Part shown: positions 18,791 through 28,639 of the stretch, in pieces
Position numbering within the stretch: position 1 is the stretch's first letter
How the letters are laid out: every line of letters starts with the position of its first letter
Assembly: GCF_021491915.1 (NCBI RefSeq)
Contig: NZ_CP090836.1
Span: forward strand, 719,001 to 783,000
Source of the DNA: Paracoccus everestensis
GTDB lineage: Bacteria; Pseudomonadota; Alphaproteobacteria; Rhodobacterales; Rhodobacteraceae
DNA length: 64,000 nt
Reading direction: 5' to 3'
Notes under the pieces: model-generated
The model's input: only the letters and a program-made list of their open reading frames with translations
Told to the model about the DNA's origin: nothing
The model's database searches: none
Translations under genes and position numbers: made by a program

Positions 18791-19711
18791 ATGACCGACA
18801 TCAACGCATATGAAGGCACTACCCCCGAGGCCGAGTTCCGCGATTTCGTCGCGCTGCTCAAGCCGCGGGTGATGTCGCTGGTCGTCTTTACGGCCTTTGT
18901 GGGCTTGTGGGTCGCGCCGGTCGATGTGCATCCCTTTATTGCTTTCTGCTCGGTCCTGTTCATCGCGCTTGGCGGCGGTGCGTCCGGCGCGCTGAATATG
19001 TGGTATGATGCCGATATCGACGCAGTGATGCGCCGCACCCAGGGCCGCCCCATCCCGGCGGGCCGGATCGAGGGCGGGGCGGCGCTGTCGCTGGGCCTCA
19101 TCCTGTCGGGCTTTGCGGTGATGATGCTGGGGCTGGCGGCGAACTGGTTCGCGGCAGCCTTCCTGGCCTTCACGATCTTCTTCTATGCCGTGGTTTATAC
19201 GATCTGGCTGAAACGCTGGACGCCGCAGAACATCGTCATCGGCGGTGCGGCGGGGGCTTTTCCCCCGATGATCGGCTGGGCCTGCGCCACCGGCGGGATC
19301 AGCATCGAATCCCTGCTGATGTTCGCGCTGATCTTCTTCTGGACGCCGCCGCATTTCTGGGCGCTCGCGCTGTTCATGAAGTCCGACTATCACGAGGCCA
19401 AGGTGCCGATGCTGACGGTCACGCATGGCCGCCCGGCCACGCGGCGCCACATCTTTGCCTATACGCTGGTGCTGGCGCCCTTCGCGGTCTGGCTGGGTCT
19501 GACCTCGATCGGCGGGCCGGTCTATCTGGCCGCATCAGTCGTGCTGAACGCATTGTTCATCCGGGGCGGCTGGCTGATCCTGCGCCGCGAGGAAGCCGCA
19601 GCCGTGGCGGATGGATATGCCGTCGAAAAGCGCGTCTTCAAGCTGTCGCTTTATTACCTGTTCCTGCATTTCGTGGCGTTGCTGGTCCAGAACGCAATGG
19701 GGGGCTGGTAA
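18791..19711 (+). CDS. ctaB: protoheme IX farnesyltransferase (heme O synthase)
   Basis: This membrane enzyme adds a farnesyl chain to heme b to give heme O, the precursor of heme A for aa3 oxidase. The 306-residue UbiA-type protein has about nine hydrophobic helices, the prenyl-diphosphate motif NMWYDADID with its aspartates, and the second Asp-containing loop YHEAKVPML. It lies 40 bp after ctaC and its stop overlaps the next small gene by one base. Confidence 0.96.
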   Translation: MTDINAYEGTTPEAEFRDFVALLKPRVMSLVVFTAFVGLWVAPVDVHPFIAFCSVLFIALGGGASGALNMWYDADIDAVMRRTQGRPIPAGRIEGGAALSLGLILSGFAVMMLGLAANWFAAAFLAFTIFFYAVVYTIWLKRWTPQNIVIGGAAGAFPPMIGWACATGGISIESLLMFALIFFWTPPHFWALALFMKSDYHEAKVPMLTVTHGRPATRRHIFAYTLVLAPFAVWLGLTSIGGPVYLAASVVLNALFIRGGWLILRREEAAAVADGYAVEKRVFKLSLYYLFLHFVALLVQNAMGGW

Positions 19712-19905
19712 TGGCGCTGAACACCGAACACGAAATTCACAGGCGGCGCCGGTCCCGCAATGTCGGGCTGGGGCTGGTCCTGGTCGCCTTTGTTGCCCTT
19801 GTCTTTGGCCTGACTGTGGTCAAGGTCCAGCAGGGCGACCTGATGGAGGCCTATGACCACCAGCCGCGCGTATCCGAACTGCCGCTTGAGGAGCCGGTGA
19901 AATGA
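19711..19905 (+). CDS. small membrane protein of the cta operon (CoxF-like)
   Basis: This 64-residue protein has a basic N-terminus (HRRRRSRN), one hydrophobic helix (about residues 19-39) and an acidic soluble tail. It is located between ctaB and ctaG, where Paracoccus and relatives carry a small gene often called coxF. It overlaps ctaB by one base and ctaG by four (ATGA). A role in oxidase assembly is inferred from position only. Confidence 0.75.
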   Translation: MALNTEHEIHRRRRSRNVGLGLVLVAFVALVFGLTVVKVQQGDLMEAYDHQPRVSELPLEEPVK

Positions 19906-20474
19906 GCCGGATGTCCCCCGAAAAGAAGACCGTTGTCGGGCTGCTGGGCGTCGTCATGACGATGGGCGCGCTCGCCTGGGCGGCGGTGCCGTTCTATGAC
20001 TGGTTCTGCCGCGTCACCGGCTTTGGCGGCACCACCCAGGTCGCTCAGGCCGCGCCGGACCAGGCCTTGGATGAAACCGTCCGCATCCGCTTTGACGCGA
20101 ATGTGGACAAGAATCTGGGGTGGACCTTCCGTCCCATGCAGACCAGCATGGAACTGAAGATCGGTGAAAACGGCCTCGCCTTCTATGAGGCGGTCAATAA
20201 TTCGGACGTGCCCGTCACCGGCACCGCCAGCTATAACGTCGCGCCGGAAGTGTCGGGCTATTACTTCAGCAAGATCGAGTGTTTCTGCTTTACCGAGCAA
20301 ACCTTGCAGCCGGGCGAACGGATCGAGATGCCGGTCAGCTTTTATGTCGATCCCGAACTGGTCAACGACCGCGACGCAAGCTGGGTCAGGGACATCACCC
20401 TGTCCTATACCTTCCACCGGACCGAGCCTGTGCAGGCGGCGCTTGACGCTGCACCGGCCGATAACGTCAACTGA
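19902..20474 (+). CDS. ctaG: cytochrome c oxidase assembly protein CtaG (Cox11)
   Basis: CtaG delivers copper to the CuB site of subunit I. The 190-residue protein has one N-terminal membrane helix followed by a periplasmic immunoglobulin-like domain with the copper-binding CFCF motif (C127, C129). A third conserved cysteine sits just after the membrane helix (C36). It overlaps the preceding small gene and is 26 bp before ctaE, as in the Paracoccus cta operon. Confidence 0.96.
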   Translation: MSRMSPEKKTVVGLLGVVMTMGALAWAAVPFYDWFCRVTGFGGTTQVAQAAPDQALDETVRIRFDANVDKNLGWTFRPMQTSMELKIGENGLAFYEAVNNSDVPVTGTASYNVAPEVSGYYFSKIECFCFTEQTLQPGERIEMPVSFYVDPELVNDRDASWVRDITLSYTFHRTEPVQAALDAAPADNVN

Positions 20475-20500
20475 ATACAAGAAGCCGACGGGGACCGCTC

Positions 20501-21331
20501 ATGGCGCACGCAAAGAACCACGATTACCATATCCTTCCGCCGTCGATCTGGCCCTTCGTCGCCGCCATCTCGGCCTTCCTGATGCTGTACGGCGCGGTTG
20601 GCTGGATGCACGCGGGCGAAGTGCACCTGCTGGGCATTCCGGTCAACGGTCCCTGGCTGGCCCTGATCGGATTGGCGGGGGTGCTGTATGTCATGTACAG
20701 CTGGTGGGCGGATGTGGTTCGCGAAAGCCAATCGGGCGATCACACCCCGGTTGTCCGTATCGGCCTGCAATACGGCTTCATCCTGTTCATCATTTCTGAG
20801 GCGATGTTCTTCGTCGCCTGGTTCTGGAACTTCATCAAGAATGCGATGTATCCCATGGGGCCGGAAAGCCCGATCAAGGACGGCGTCTGGCCGCCCGAGG
20901 GTATCGTCACCTTTGATCCTTGGCACCTGCCCTTCATCAACACGCTGATCCTGCTGCTGTCGGGTGTGGCCGTGACCTGGGCGCACCATGCGCTTGTCCA
21001 TGACAACGACCGCAAGACGACCATCAACGGTCTGATTGTTGCGGTGATCCTGGGCGTCGTCTTTTCGATCCTGCAAGCTTATGAATACAGCCACGCGGCC
21101 TTTGGGCTGGCCGATACGTCCTATGCCAGCGCCTTTTATCTGGCGACGGGGTTCCACGGCTTTCACGTCATCATCGGGACGATCTTCCTGGCGGTCTGCC
21201 TGCTGCGCATGATGAACGGCCAGATGAGCCAGGAAAAGCACGTCGGCTTCGAGGCGGCGGCCTGGTACTGGCACTTCGTCGATGTGGTCTGGCTGTTTCT
21301 GTTTGCCGTGGTCTATATCTGGGGCAGCTGA
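20501..21331 (+). CDS. ctaE: cytochrome c oxidase subunit III
   Basis: Subunit III stabilises the catalytic core and the proton uptake path. The 276-residue protein has seven hydrophobic helices and typical blocks such as [40 protein letters not shown] and the C-terminal [21 protein letters not shown]. The ribosome binding site (GGGGA) is weak. A strong terminator follows 22 nt after the stop codon, so it ends the main cta transcript. Confidence 0.97.
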   Translation: MAHAKNHDYHILPPSIWPFVAAISAFLMLYGAVGWMHAGEVHLLGIPVNGPWLALIGLAGVLYVMYSWWADVVRESQSGDHTPVVRIGLQYGFILFIISEAMFFVAWFWNFIKNAMYPMGPESPIKDGVWPPEGIVTFDPWHLPFINTLILLLSGVAVTWAHHALVHDNDRKTTINGLIVAVILGVVFSILQAYEYSHAAFGLADTSYASAFYLATGFHGFHVIIGTIFLAVCLLRMMNGQMSQEKHVGFEAAAWYWHFVDVVWLFLFAVVYIWGS

Positions 21332-21353
21332 TCCCCGTCTTTTTGGAAACGCG

Positions 21354-21385
21354 ACGCGCGGGGATGGCCCCGCGCGTTTTTCTTT
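21354..21385 (+). terminator. Rho-independent terminator after ctaE
   Basis: A perfect 10-bp stem ACGCGCGGGG/CCCCGCGCGT with loop ATGG is followed by TTTTTCTTT. It separates ctaE from surf1, so surf1 is expressed by read-through or from a promoter of its own. It also shows that the in-frame ATG at 21343 is not the surf1 start. Confidence 0.9.
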
Positions 21386-21402
21386 GCCCTGGCTTTATCC
21401 TC

Positions 21403-22074
21403 ATGCGCCGCATCCTGTTTCCCCTGATCCTTGGCATCGTCGGCTGCGCGATCCTGATCCAGCTTGGCCTGTGGCAATTGCGCCGGATGGAGTGGAAGGA
21501 AGGCCTGCTGGACCAGGTCGAGGCGGGCATCCAGGCCGACCCCGTGCCCTTGCCCGCCGCAATCGACCCGTCGATGAAATACTTGCCCGTCACCGTCACC
21601 GGCACCACGACGGGGGCGGAAATCGACGTGCTGTCCCATACCAAGGAACAGGGCGGCGGCTATCAGGTCGTGTCGCGCTTCATCACCGTTGATGGCCGTG
21701 CGATCATGCTGGACCGGGGCTTCGTACCGCAGGAATTGCGCCATGTCGAACGCGGCGCCGTGCGGCTGGCTGTTCGCGGCAACCTGCACTGGCCCGACGA
21801 AAAGGGCAGCGCCACGCCCGAACCGAACCTGGACGAGAACATCTGGTTTGCCCGCGACGTGCCCGCCATGGCCGAGGTGCTGGAAACCGAACCCGTCCTG
21901 GTCGTCGCAAGCTTTGTCGAGGGCGACGCGCAGGGGATCGAACCCATCCCCGTCGCCGTCGAAGGGATCCCCAACAACCATCTGTCCTATGCCGTCCAAT
22001 GGTTCCTGATCGCGGCAACCTGGGCAGGGATGACACTCGGCCTGATCTGGCGTATCAGGCAGCGGAAATACTGA
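21403..22074 (+). CDS. surf1: SURF1 family cytochrome oxidase biogenesis protein
   Basis: Surf1 helps insert heme A into subunit I; Paracoccus has oxidase-specific versions. The 223-residue protein has a membrane helix at each end (about 4-22 and 195-215) with a soluble domain between. That domain carries LGLWQLRRMEWKE, the family glycine in GGGYQVVS and LDRGFVPQE, and the C-terminal NNHLSYAVQWF signature. The ATG at 21403 is chosen because the terminator lies between it and the upstream in-frame ATG. Its position after ctaE points to the aa3 enzyme. Confidence 0.94.
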   Translation: MRRILFPLILGIVGCAILIQLGLWQLRRMEWKEGLLDQVEAGIQADPVPLPAAIDPSMKYLPVTVTGTTTGAEIDVLSHTKEQGGGYQVVSRFITVDGRAIMLDRGFVPQELRHVERGAVRLAVRGNLHWPDEKGSATPEPNLDENIWFARDVPAMAEVLETEPVLVVASFVEGDAQGIEPIPVAVEGIPNNHLSYAVQWFLIAATWAGMTLGLIWRIRQRKY

Positions 22075-22084
22075 GGGAATACGG

Positions 22085-23461
22085 ATGCGCTACGTCTCGA
22101 CGCGGGGTCAGGCCCCGGTTCTGAACTTCGAAGGGGCGATGCTGTCCGGTCTTGCCCGCGACGGCGGATTGTACCTGCCCGAGACGATTCCAGCCTCTGG
22201 CGGCCTGAACGAACTGGACGGCCTGCCTTACGACGAAGTCGCTTTCCGCGTGATCCGTCCCTTTACCGGCGACAGTTTCACGGACGCCGAATTGCGCGGC
22301 GCCATCGACCGCGCCTATGCGCGCATCGAACACACGGCCAAGGCGCCGCTGCGCCAGCTTGCCCCTGGCCATCACCTGCTGGAACTGTTCCACGGGCCAA
22401 CGCTGGCCTTCAAGGACTTCGCGATGCAGCTGATCGCGCAACTGTTCGAGATTGCGTTGAAGCGGTCGGGACAGCGCATCACCATCGTCGGCGCGACATC
22501 GGGCGACACGGGATCTGCGGCCATCGAGGCCTTCAAGGGCATCGACAACGTGGACGTGTTCATCATGTTCCCCCATGGCCGCGTCAGCGAGGTGCAGCGC
22601 CGCCAGATGACCACGCCCGATGCCGCCAACATCCACGCGCTTGCCGTGACTGGTCATTTCGACGACTGCCAGGCGCGGCTAAAGGATCTGTTCAACGACC
22701 ACGCCTTCCGCGACCACGTGGGGCTTGCGGGCGTCAACAGCATCAACTGGGCGCGCGTGGTGGCCCAGATCGTCTATTACTTCACGGCCTGCGCTAGCCT
22801 GGGAATGCGCGATACCGATTTCACCGTGCCCACTGGCAATTTCGGCGACATCTTCGCGGGATCCATTGCCCGGGCCATGGGCCTGCCGATCCGCCGGCTG
22901 ATCGTGGCCACGAACCAGAACGACATCCTGCACCGCGCGCTGACCACGGGCGAATACCGGGTGGGCACGGTCGAGCCTTCGATCAGCCCGTCCATGGACA
23001 TCCAGGTCAGTTCCAACTTCGAACGCGCGCTGTATCTGGCCTATGGCGGCGACACGGCGGCAGTTTCGCAACTGATGGACGAACTGCGCCAAGGCGGCTT
23101 CACCATCAGCCAGGGCGCGTTGCAAGCCCTGCGCGAGCAATACCTGTCGGGCCGCGTGTCCGAGGATGAAACCTTGGCAATGATCCGCACCATCCGCGCG
23201 GAAACGGGCGAGATCCTGTGCCCCCACAGCGCCGTGGGCGTGGCCGTCGCGCGCCAGCACATCGAACCCGGCGTGCCCATGGTAACGCTGGCCACGGCCC
23301 ATCCGGCCAAGTTCCCCGATGCGGTGGAAGCCGCCATCGGGGTCCGGCCCTCCTTGCCGCCGCATATGGCGACCCTCTTCGATCTGCCCGAACGCGTCAC
23401 GCGGGTTGAAAACGACGCGCAGGCGCTTAAGTCGCTGATCCTTGACCGGAGAACCCAGTGA
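22085..23461 (+). CDS. thrC: threonine synthase
   Basis: This PLP enzyme converts O-phosphohomoserine to threonine. The 458-residue protein begins with MRYVSTRG and the N-terminal domain of the long proteobacterial type. The PLP lysine is K110 in ELFHGPTLAFKDF, and the phosphate-binding block is VGATSGDTGSAAIEA. GAGGG precedes the ATG. It follows surf1 by 10 bp and overlaps the peptidase gene by four bases. Confidence 0.97.
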   Translation: MRYVSTRGQAPVLNFEGAMLSGLARDGGLYLPETIPASGGLNELDGLPYDEVAFRVIRPFTGDSFTDAELRGAIDRAYARIEHTAKAPLRQLAPGHHLLELFHGPTLAFKDFAMQLIAQLFEIALKRSGQRITIVGATSGDTGSAAIEAFKGIDNVDVFIMFPHGRVSEVQRRQMTTPDAANIHALAVTGHFDDCQARLKDLFNDHAFRDHVGLAGVNSINWARVVAQIVYYFTACASLGMRDTDFTVPTGNFGDIFAGSIARAMGLPIRRLIVATNQNDILHRALTTGEYRVGTVEPSISPSMDIQVSSNFERALYLAYGGDTAAVSQLMDELRQGGFTISQGALQALREQYLSGRVSEDETLAMIRTIRAETGEILCPHSAVGVAVARQHIEPGVPMVTLATAHPAKFPDAVEAAIGVRPSLPPHMATLFDLPERVTRVENDAQALKSLILDRRTQ

Positions 23462-24732
23462 ACCAAGACCCGACCCCGCAGATCACCACCCTGCCCAACG
23501 GATTGCGCGTTGCCACGCGCCTGATGCCGGGGCTGCATTCCACCGCCTTGGGCATCTGGGTCAATGCAGGGGGGCGCAACGAACGTCCCGAACAGAACGG
23601 CATCGCGCATTTCCTGGAACACATGGCCTTCAAGGGCACCGCGACGCGCACGGCCTTGCAGATCGCCGAGGCCATCGAGGATGTGGGCGGCTATATCAAC
23701 GCCTATACCTCGCGCGATGCGACGGCCTATTACGTCCGGGTGCTGGAAGACGATGTCGACCTGGCCTTTGACGTGATGTCCGACATCGTGCTGAATCCGG
23801 TCTTCGACGAACGCGAGATCGAGGTCGAGCGCGGTGTGATCCTCCAGGAAATCGGGCAGTCCATGGACACGCCCGACGACATCATCTTCGACTGGCTGCA
23901 AGAGGCCGCCTATCCCAACCAGCCGATGGGCCGCACGATCCTTGGCCCCGCCGAACGGGTCAGCAGCTTCGGCCGCGCCGATCTGGCGGGCTTTGTCGCC
24001 GAAAATTATGGTCCCAGCCAGATGATCGTGGCGGCGGCGGGTGCCATCGATCACGACCGCATCGTCCGGCTGGCCGAACGTGCCTTCGGGCATCTGTCGC
24101 CGGTGGTCCAGGCACCGCGAGAGGCTGCGCGCTGGCAGGGGCTGGAAACCCGCAAGATCAAGAAGCTGGAACAGGCCCATTTCGCCTTGGCGCTTGAAGG
24201 GCCGGGCTATCTGGCGCCCGATTTCTATGCCGCGCAGATCTTTTCCTCGGCGCTTGGCGGGGGAATGTCGTCCCGCCTGTTCCAGAAGATCCGCGAGGAG
24301 CGGGGCTTGTGCTATACCATCTTCGCGCAGTCGGGGTTTCATGACGATACGGGGATGCTGACCATCTATGCCGGGACGGGGGCCGAGGATCTGGCCGATC
24401 TGTCCACCCTGACCATCGACGAGGTGAAGCGCGCCGCCGAAGATATGTCCGAGGCCGAGGTGGCCCGCGCCAAGGCGCAATTGCGCGCAAGCCTGCTGAT
24501 GTCGCTGGAAAGCCCGTCGTCCCAGGCCGAGCGCATGGCGCGGACGCTGGCCATCTGGGGCCGGGTGCCCGACGCGGCCGAGGTCGCCGACCGCATCGCC
24601 GCCGTGACGGTGGCCGAGGTGCGCGCCCATGCCGAAGCCCTGATCGGGCAGGCCAGGCCTGCGCTTGCGCTTTACGGCCCGGTCAAGGCCGCGCCCGCGC
24701 GGGACGCCCTGGCCGAAAGGCTTGCCGCCTGA
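23458..24732 (+). CDS. M16 family zinc peptidase (mitochondrial processing peptidase-like)
   Basis: A 424-residue member of the pitrilysin family related to the beta subunit of mitochondrial processing peptidase. The inverted zinc motif HFLEH is at 51-55, with the further glutamate in EVERGVILQEI about 75 residues later, so the active site looks intact. The C-terminal half has the usual RGLCYTIFAQSGFHDDTGML block. There is no signal peptide, so it is probably cytoplasmic. The start is a GTG overlapping the thrC stop (GTGA). The pairing with thrC and the following acetyltransferase is common in this group. Confidence 0.93.
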   Translation: MNQDPTPQITTLPNGLRVATRLMPGLHSTALGIWVNAGGRNERPEQNGIAHFLEHMAFKGTATRTALQIAEAIEDVGGYINAYTSRDATAYYVRVLEDDVDLAFDVMSDIVLNPVFDEREIEVERGVILQEIGQSMDTPDDIIFDWLQEAAYPNQPMGRTILGPAERVSSFGRADLAGFVAENYGPSQMIVAAAGAIDHDRIVRLAERAFGHLSPVVQAPREAARWQGLETRKIKKLEQAHFALALEGPGYLAPDFYAAQIFSSALGGGMSSRLFQKIREERGLCYTIFAQSGFHDDTGMLTIYAGTGAEDLADLSTLTIDEVKRAAEDMSEAEVARAKAQLRASLLMSLESPSSQAERMARTLAIWGRVPDAAEVADRIAAVTVAEVRAHAEALIGQARPALALYGPVKAAPARDALAERLAA

Positions 24733-25313
24733 TGTTCCTGCGCGCGCGGCCCGTAAGGTTGGAAACCGAACGGATCGTGCTGCGCTTGCCTGCCCATGGC
24801 GATTTTCACGCTTGGACATCCCTGCGCCAATCCAGCCGCGATTTCCTGACGCGGTGGGAACCGGTCTGGTCCCCCGACCACCTGACGCGCAAAAGCTTCG
24901 TGAACCGCGTTTATTGGGCGGCCCGCGCCAGCCGTGGCGGCACCGCGCTGCCCTTGTTCCTGGTCCGCCGCGACGGCGTGCTGCTGGGCGCGATCACGCT
25001 GGACAATATCCGCCGCGGCCCCGCGCAATCGGGCACCATCGGTTATTGGATCGGCCAGGATTTTGCCCGGCAGGGATACATGAGAGAGGCGATCGGCGTC
25101 CTGGTCCACCACGCCTTCACCGCCCTTGACCTAAGCCGCATCGAGGCTGCCTGCCTGCCGGAAAATGTCGCATCCCGGGGCGTTCTGGAAGGATCCGGCT
25201 TCAAATACGAAGGCGTCGCCCAAAGCTTTCTCCAGATCGACGGGCGGTGGCGCAACCATGTGCTTTACGCCAACCTGCGCGGCGACCGGCGCGGCCGCAC
25301 TGATGCCCGATGA
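24732..25313 (+). CDS. RimJ/RimL-like GNAT N-acetyltransferase
   Basis: A 193-residue GNAT protein with the acetyl-CoA binding segment IGYWIGQDFARQGYMREA and the RIEAACLPENVASRGVLEGSGF motif of ribosomal-protein alanine acetyltransferases. Its start overlaps the peptidase stop (TGATG), so it is translated with it. The precise substrate, a ribosomal protein N-terminus or another amine, cannot be read from the sequence. Confidence 0.88.
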   Translation: MFLRARPVRLETERIVLRLPAHGDFHAWTSLRQSSRDFLTRWEPVWSPDHLTRKSFVNRVYWAARASRGGTALPLFLVRRDGVLLGAITLDNIRRGPAQSGTIGYWIGQDFARQGYMREAIGVLVHHAFTALDLSRIEAACLPENVASRGVLEGSGFKYEGVAQSFLQIDGRWRNHVLYANLRGDRRGRTDAR

Positions 25314-25322
25314 GGGAACACC

Positions 25323-26720
25323 ATGTTGAATGATGCGACCGAGTCGCTTGCCCGCCTGCTGCCCCAGGGCGTGGTGCGCGAAATCGCGCCGGCCTATCTG
25401 GAAGAACCGCGCGGACGCTACAAGGGCCGGGCGGGGCTGGTCGCCGCCCCCCGCACGGTCGAGGAGGTCGCGGCCATCATCCGCGCCTGCGCCGAGGCTC
25501 GGGTGCCCATCGTCCCGCGCGGCGGCGGCACGGGCCTTGTGGGCGGGCAGGTCATGCCTGACGGCGCCATGCCCCTGCTTCTATCACTCGAACGCATGAA
25601 CCGGGTCCGGGCCATTTACCCCGAGGAAGGCGTGATCCTGGCCGAGGCGGGCGCCACCCTGCAACAGGTCCGCGAGGCTGCCTCAGGAGTGGGGCGGCAG
25701 TTCCCGCTGGCCCTTGCTTCGCAAGGATCGGCGCAGATCGGCGGAGTGCTGGCGACCAATGCGGGCGGGGTGAACGTGCTGCGTTACGGCAATGCCCGCA
25801 CCCTCTGCCTGGGGGTCGAGGCGGTCCTGCCGCAGGGCCAGGTCATGCACGACCTCAAGCGGCTGCGTAAGGACAACACCGGCTATGACATCCGCGACCT
25901 GCTGATCGGGGCGGAAGGCACATTGGGGATCATCACCGCCGCGTCGCTGGTCCTGGCCCCCGTGCCTGCGGAAAGCGGCGTCGCCATGCTGGTCGTGGAA
26001 TCGCCCGAAGCCGCGCTGACCCTGCTGTCCCTGGCGCAGGCGCGCATGGCGGGGGGCGTGACGGCCTTTGAACTGATCGCGGGCCAGGGGCTGCGCTTTC
26101 TGGATGCGGCATTCCCGGACCTGCGCCAGCCCTTCGCGGATCGCCCCGACTGGCTCGTCCTGATCGAGGTGGGCCTGCCGGCTGGACTTTCGGCCGATGA
26201 CGCGCTTGAAGGACTGTTCACCGACGCCGCCGAGGCGGGCCTTGTCAGCGACGGCGTGATCGCGCAATCCGGCCAGCAAGCCGCCGATCTGTGGACCATC
26301 CGCGAGACGATCCCGGACGCCAACCGCCACATCGGCGCCATCGCCAGCCACGACATCAGCCTGCCCTTGTCGGAAATCGCCCGCTTCATCCACGATGCCA
26401 CGGCCATGCTGGCGGACCGTGCAGACCTGCGCATCAACTGCTTTGGCCACCTGGGCGATGGCAACCTGCACTTCAACCTGTTCCCTGCGGCGGGGAAGGC
26501 GCGGAACGCCTATGACGGCATTCGCACCGGCCTGTCGCGCGCGGTCCACGAGATGGTAGTCGCGCGCGGCGGGTCGTTTTCGGCGGAACACGGGGTCGGG
26601 CGGCTAAAGGCGGCGGAACTGGGGGAATGGGGCGATCCCGCGCGCCTGGCGGCAATGCGCGCGATCAAGGATGCCCTCGACCCGGCGGGAATCATGAATC
26701 CAGGTGTGATCCTGGCGTAG
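25323..26720 (+). CDS. FAD-linked oxidase (GlcD / D-lactate or D-2-hydroxyglutarate dehydrogenase-like)
   Basis: A 465-residue flavoprotein of the VAO family. The FAD-binding PCMH domain contains VPRGGGTGLVGGQ, QIGGVLATNAGGVN and the GAEGTLGIITAASL block. The C-terminal FAD-oxidase domain has CFGHLGDGNLHFN and ends with SAEHGVGRLKAAEL...NPGVILA. Such enzymes oxidise a D-2-hydroxyacid (lactate, glycolate or 2-hydroxyglutarate). The absence of partner glcE/glcF genes makes a single-subunit D-lactate or D-2-hydroxyglutarate dehydrogenase more likely than glycolate oxidase. It ends at a double hairpin facing apt. Confidence 0.88.
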   Translation: MLNDATESLARLLPQGVVREIAPAYLEEPRGRYKGRAGLVAAPRTVEEVAAIIRACAEARVPIVPRGGGTGLVGGQVMPDGAMPLLLSLERMNRVRAIYPEEGVILAEAGATLQQVREAASGVGRQFPLALASQGSAQIGGVLATNAGGVNVLRYGNARTLCLGVEAVLPQGQVMHDLKRLRKDNTGYDIRDLLIGAEGTLGIITAASLVLAPVPAESGVAMLVVESPEAALTLLSLAQARMAGGVTAFELIAGQGLRFLDAAFPDLRQPFADRPDWLVLIEVGLPAGLSADDALEGLFTDAAEAGLVSDGVIAQSGQQAADLWTIRETIPDANRHIGAIASHDISLPLSEIARFIHDATAMLADRADLRINCFGHLGDGNLHFNLFPAAGKARNAYDGIRTGLSRAVHEMVVARGGSFSAEHGVGRLKAAELGEWGDPARLAAMRAIKDALDPAGIMNPGVILA

Positions 26721-26780
26721 GGTGCGTGCTTGCACGCACCGCCTGAAGGTCAACAAGGGTGCGTGAAATCACGCACCCTA
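26721..26780. repeat. head-to-head double hairpin (REP-like) between convergent genes
   Basis: Two related palindromes face each other: GGTGCGTG-CTTG-CACGCACC (26721-26740) and GGGTGCGTGA-AA-TCACGCACCC (26757-26778). The outer flanks also match (GTAGGGTGCGTG at the left, its complement at the right), so the whole 60 bp is one imperfect inverted repeat. It sits exactly between the stops of the dehydrogenase and apt and probably serves both as terminator. Similar GTGCGTG palindromes are common in proteobacterial intergenic DNA. Confidence 0.8.
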
Positions 26781-27311
26781 CGTCCCTTCGAAGGCACAAA
26801 GCGCATGAACTTCATGCCCCATCCCTTCCAGAACCTTTCGCCCGCCCAGATCCGGCAGGTCGATCACAAAGGCGCAACCCACCACCTTGGCCCCCATTCT
26901 TTCGCACAGGCTGATCCCCGCCGCCGCCGTGCCGCCGGTGGCCAGCAGGTCGTCCACGATCAGCACCCGCTCGCCCGGCTTCAAGGCGTCGTCATGGACC
27001 TCGACCACGGCCTCGCCATATTCCAGTTGATAGGCTTGGCTGATCACCGCGCCCGGCAGCTTGCCTTTTTTGCGGATCGGAACAAAGCCGGTGGAGAGTT
27101 GGTGCGCCACCGCGCCCCCCAGGATAAAGCCCCGCGCCTCCAGCCCCACGACCTTGTCGATCCGCGCCCCCGCATAGGGGGCCAGCAACTGGTCGACCGC
27201 GATGCGAAACCCGCGGGCGTCGGCGAACAGCGTGGTCACGTCGCGGAACAGGATCCCTTCATGCGGGAAATCGGCGATGGTGCGGATATAATCCTTGACG
27301 TTCAGGCTCAT
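26778..27311 (-). CDS. apt: adenine phosphoribosyltransferase
   Basis: Apt salvages adenine to AMP using PRPP. The 177-residue protein has the N-terminal [19 protein letters not shown] block and the PRPP-binding motif [13 protein letters not shown], followed by the C-terminal hood segment. The ATG at 27311 overlaps the stop of the flavin reductase-like gene (ATGA), giving the normal family length. A longer upstream frame lies inside that gene and is rejected. Confidence 0.96.
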   Translation of the reverse strand: MSLNVKDYIRTIADFPHEGILFRDVTTLFADARGFRIAVDQLLAPYAGARIDKVVGLEARGFILGGAVAHQLSTGFVPIRKKGKLPGAVISQAYQLEYGEAVVEVHDDALKPGERVLIVDDLLATGGTAAAGISLCERMGAKVVGCAFVIDLPDLGGRKVLEGMGHEVHALCAFEGT

Positions 27312-27910
27312 GCAGGGCGTTCCATTTCGAACAACTCGGTCACGGCGGCATAATCGCGATAGCCCAGCCGCGCAATCCAGCCGCCTGCCGCGCGCGGATC
27401 GAAGCGGCCGTCCACCACACAATCGTCGCGGATATGCACGCCTGTCACCACACCCAAGACGACGAAATTCGCCTCGCCCGCCAAGGGAACCACACGGGTC
27501 AGGCGGCATTCCAGGGCGGCGGCGGCGCCCGCCACGCGCGGGCAGGCGATCGTTTCGCATTCCGCGGCCTCGATCCCGGCGGCTTGGAATTCGTCGATCC
27601 CGGCGGGCAGGGGGGCCGAGGACGCGTTCACCTGGTCGCGCAAATCGCCTGTCGCGATGTTCACGCAGAACACACCCGTTTCGATGATCTGCGCCACGCT
27701 GTCCTTGGTGCCGTTGCGGTCCGGTTTCGCACTGGTGGACGCAAACATCACCTGCGGCGGAACATAGGCCACGGCATTGAAAAAGGAATAGGGCGCCAGA
27801 TTGTCGCCCGCCGTTCCGCGCGTGGAGATCCAGCCGATGGGACGCGGCGCGACAAGGGCGTTGAAGGGGTTATGGGGCAGCCCGTGGCCGTTTTCGGGGC
27901 GGTAGAACAT
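27308..27910 (-). CDS. flavin reductase-like (FMN-binding split barrel) protein
   Basis: A 200-residue protein with the split-barrel start [19 protein letters not shown] and the [20 protein letters not shown] block typical of FMN-binding flavin reductase-like domains (DIM6/NTAB type). These bind FMN and often reduce flavin for a partner monooxygenase; no such partner is nearby, so the substrate is unknown. AGGAGG lies 7 nt before the ATG at 27910. It overlaps apt by four bases. Confidence 0.85.
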   Translation of the reverse strand: MFYRPENGHGLPHNPFNALVAPRPIGWISTRGTAGDNLAPYSFFNAVAYVPPQVMFASTSAKPDRNGTKDSVAQIIETGVFCVNIATGDLRDQVNASSAPLPAGIDEFQAAGIEAAECETIACPRVAGAAAALECRLTRVVPLAGEANFVVLGVVTGVHIRDDCVVDGRFDPRAAGGWIARLGYRDYAAVTELFEMERPA

Positions 27911-28033
27911 CGCGGGCCTCCTGTGATTTGCGCCCATAACCTGCCATCAGCCGGGTCGCGCCGCAATGGCCCGAGGATTGTTTCATCATCTGCAAGCCCA
28001 TGCTAAGGGGCGCAAAGACCCCCAGGAGGCGCG

Positions 28034-28639
28034 ATGTACGAAATCTGCCCCGAGACACCCGCCGACGAAGCCGAGGTCGAGGGGCTTTACGACCTGTGCT
28101 TCGCGCCGGGGCGGACTGCGCTGTCGTCATACCGGCTGCGGGACGGGGTGCCCAGGGTTTCTGACCTGTGCCTGGTGCTGCGCGACGGATCGAACACGCT
28201 GATGGCGGCAATCCGGTTCTGGCCGGCGCGGGTGGGGGAATGGCCCGTGCTGCTGCTGGGGCCGATCGCCGTGCATCCGACCGCCCAGGGCGAGGGGCTG
28301 GGGGGGCTGCTGATGCGCGACAGCCTGGCGCGGGCGCGCACCCTGGGCTGGGACCGGGTACTGCTGGTGGGCGACGCGCCTTATTACAGCCGCTTCGGTT
28401 TCGCGCGGCTGGACGATGTGGTCATGCCGCCACCGACCAACCCCGCGCGCGTGCTTGGGCTGGAACTTCGTCCCGGCGCCTGGGTTGATGTGACAGGGCC
28501 GGTGACGCGCGAAACCACGCCCGATATCGGGAAAATGTCGCGCGGCGCCAATGCCCTGTCGGCCTGCGTCACGGTCGACCACCCCAGAGAGGATACCGAT
28601 GCCCACCAATCAGCAACTGGTGCTTCCGCCGATCAATGA
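28034..28639 (+). CDS. YhbS-like GNAT N-acetyltransferase
   Basis: A 201-residue GNAT protein. The acetyl-CoA site is seen in LLGPIAVHPTAQGEGLGGLLM and the following LVGDAPYYSRFGF segment is typical of the YhbS group. The substrate is unknown. AGGAGG lies 5 nt before the ATG. Its 3' end overlaps the start of the EcsC gene by 41 nt in another frame, so the two are probably co-translated. Confidence 0.85.
   Translation: MYEICPETPADEAEVEGLYDLCFAPGRTALSSYRLRDGVPRVSDLCLVLRDGSNTLMAAIRFWPARVGEWPVLLLGPIAVHPTAQGEGLGGLLMRDSLARARTLGWDRVLLVGDAPYYSRFGFARLDDVVMPPPTNPARVLGLELRPGAWVDVTGPVTRETTPDIGKMSRGANALSACVTVDHPREDTDAHQSATGASADQ

Noticed and set aside
17635..19173. Open frame of 512 codons on the minus strand opposite ctaC and ctaB
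   Set aside because: It crosses two well-supported plus-strand genes and their intergenic region, and its sequence has no recognisable domain.
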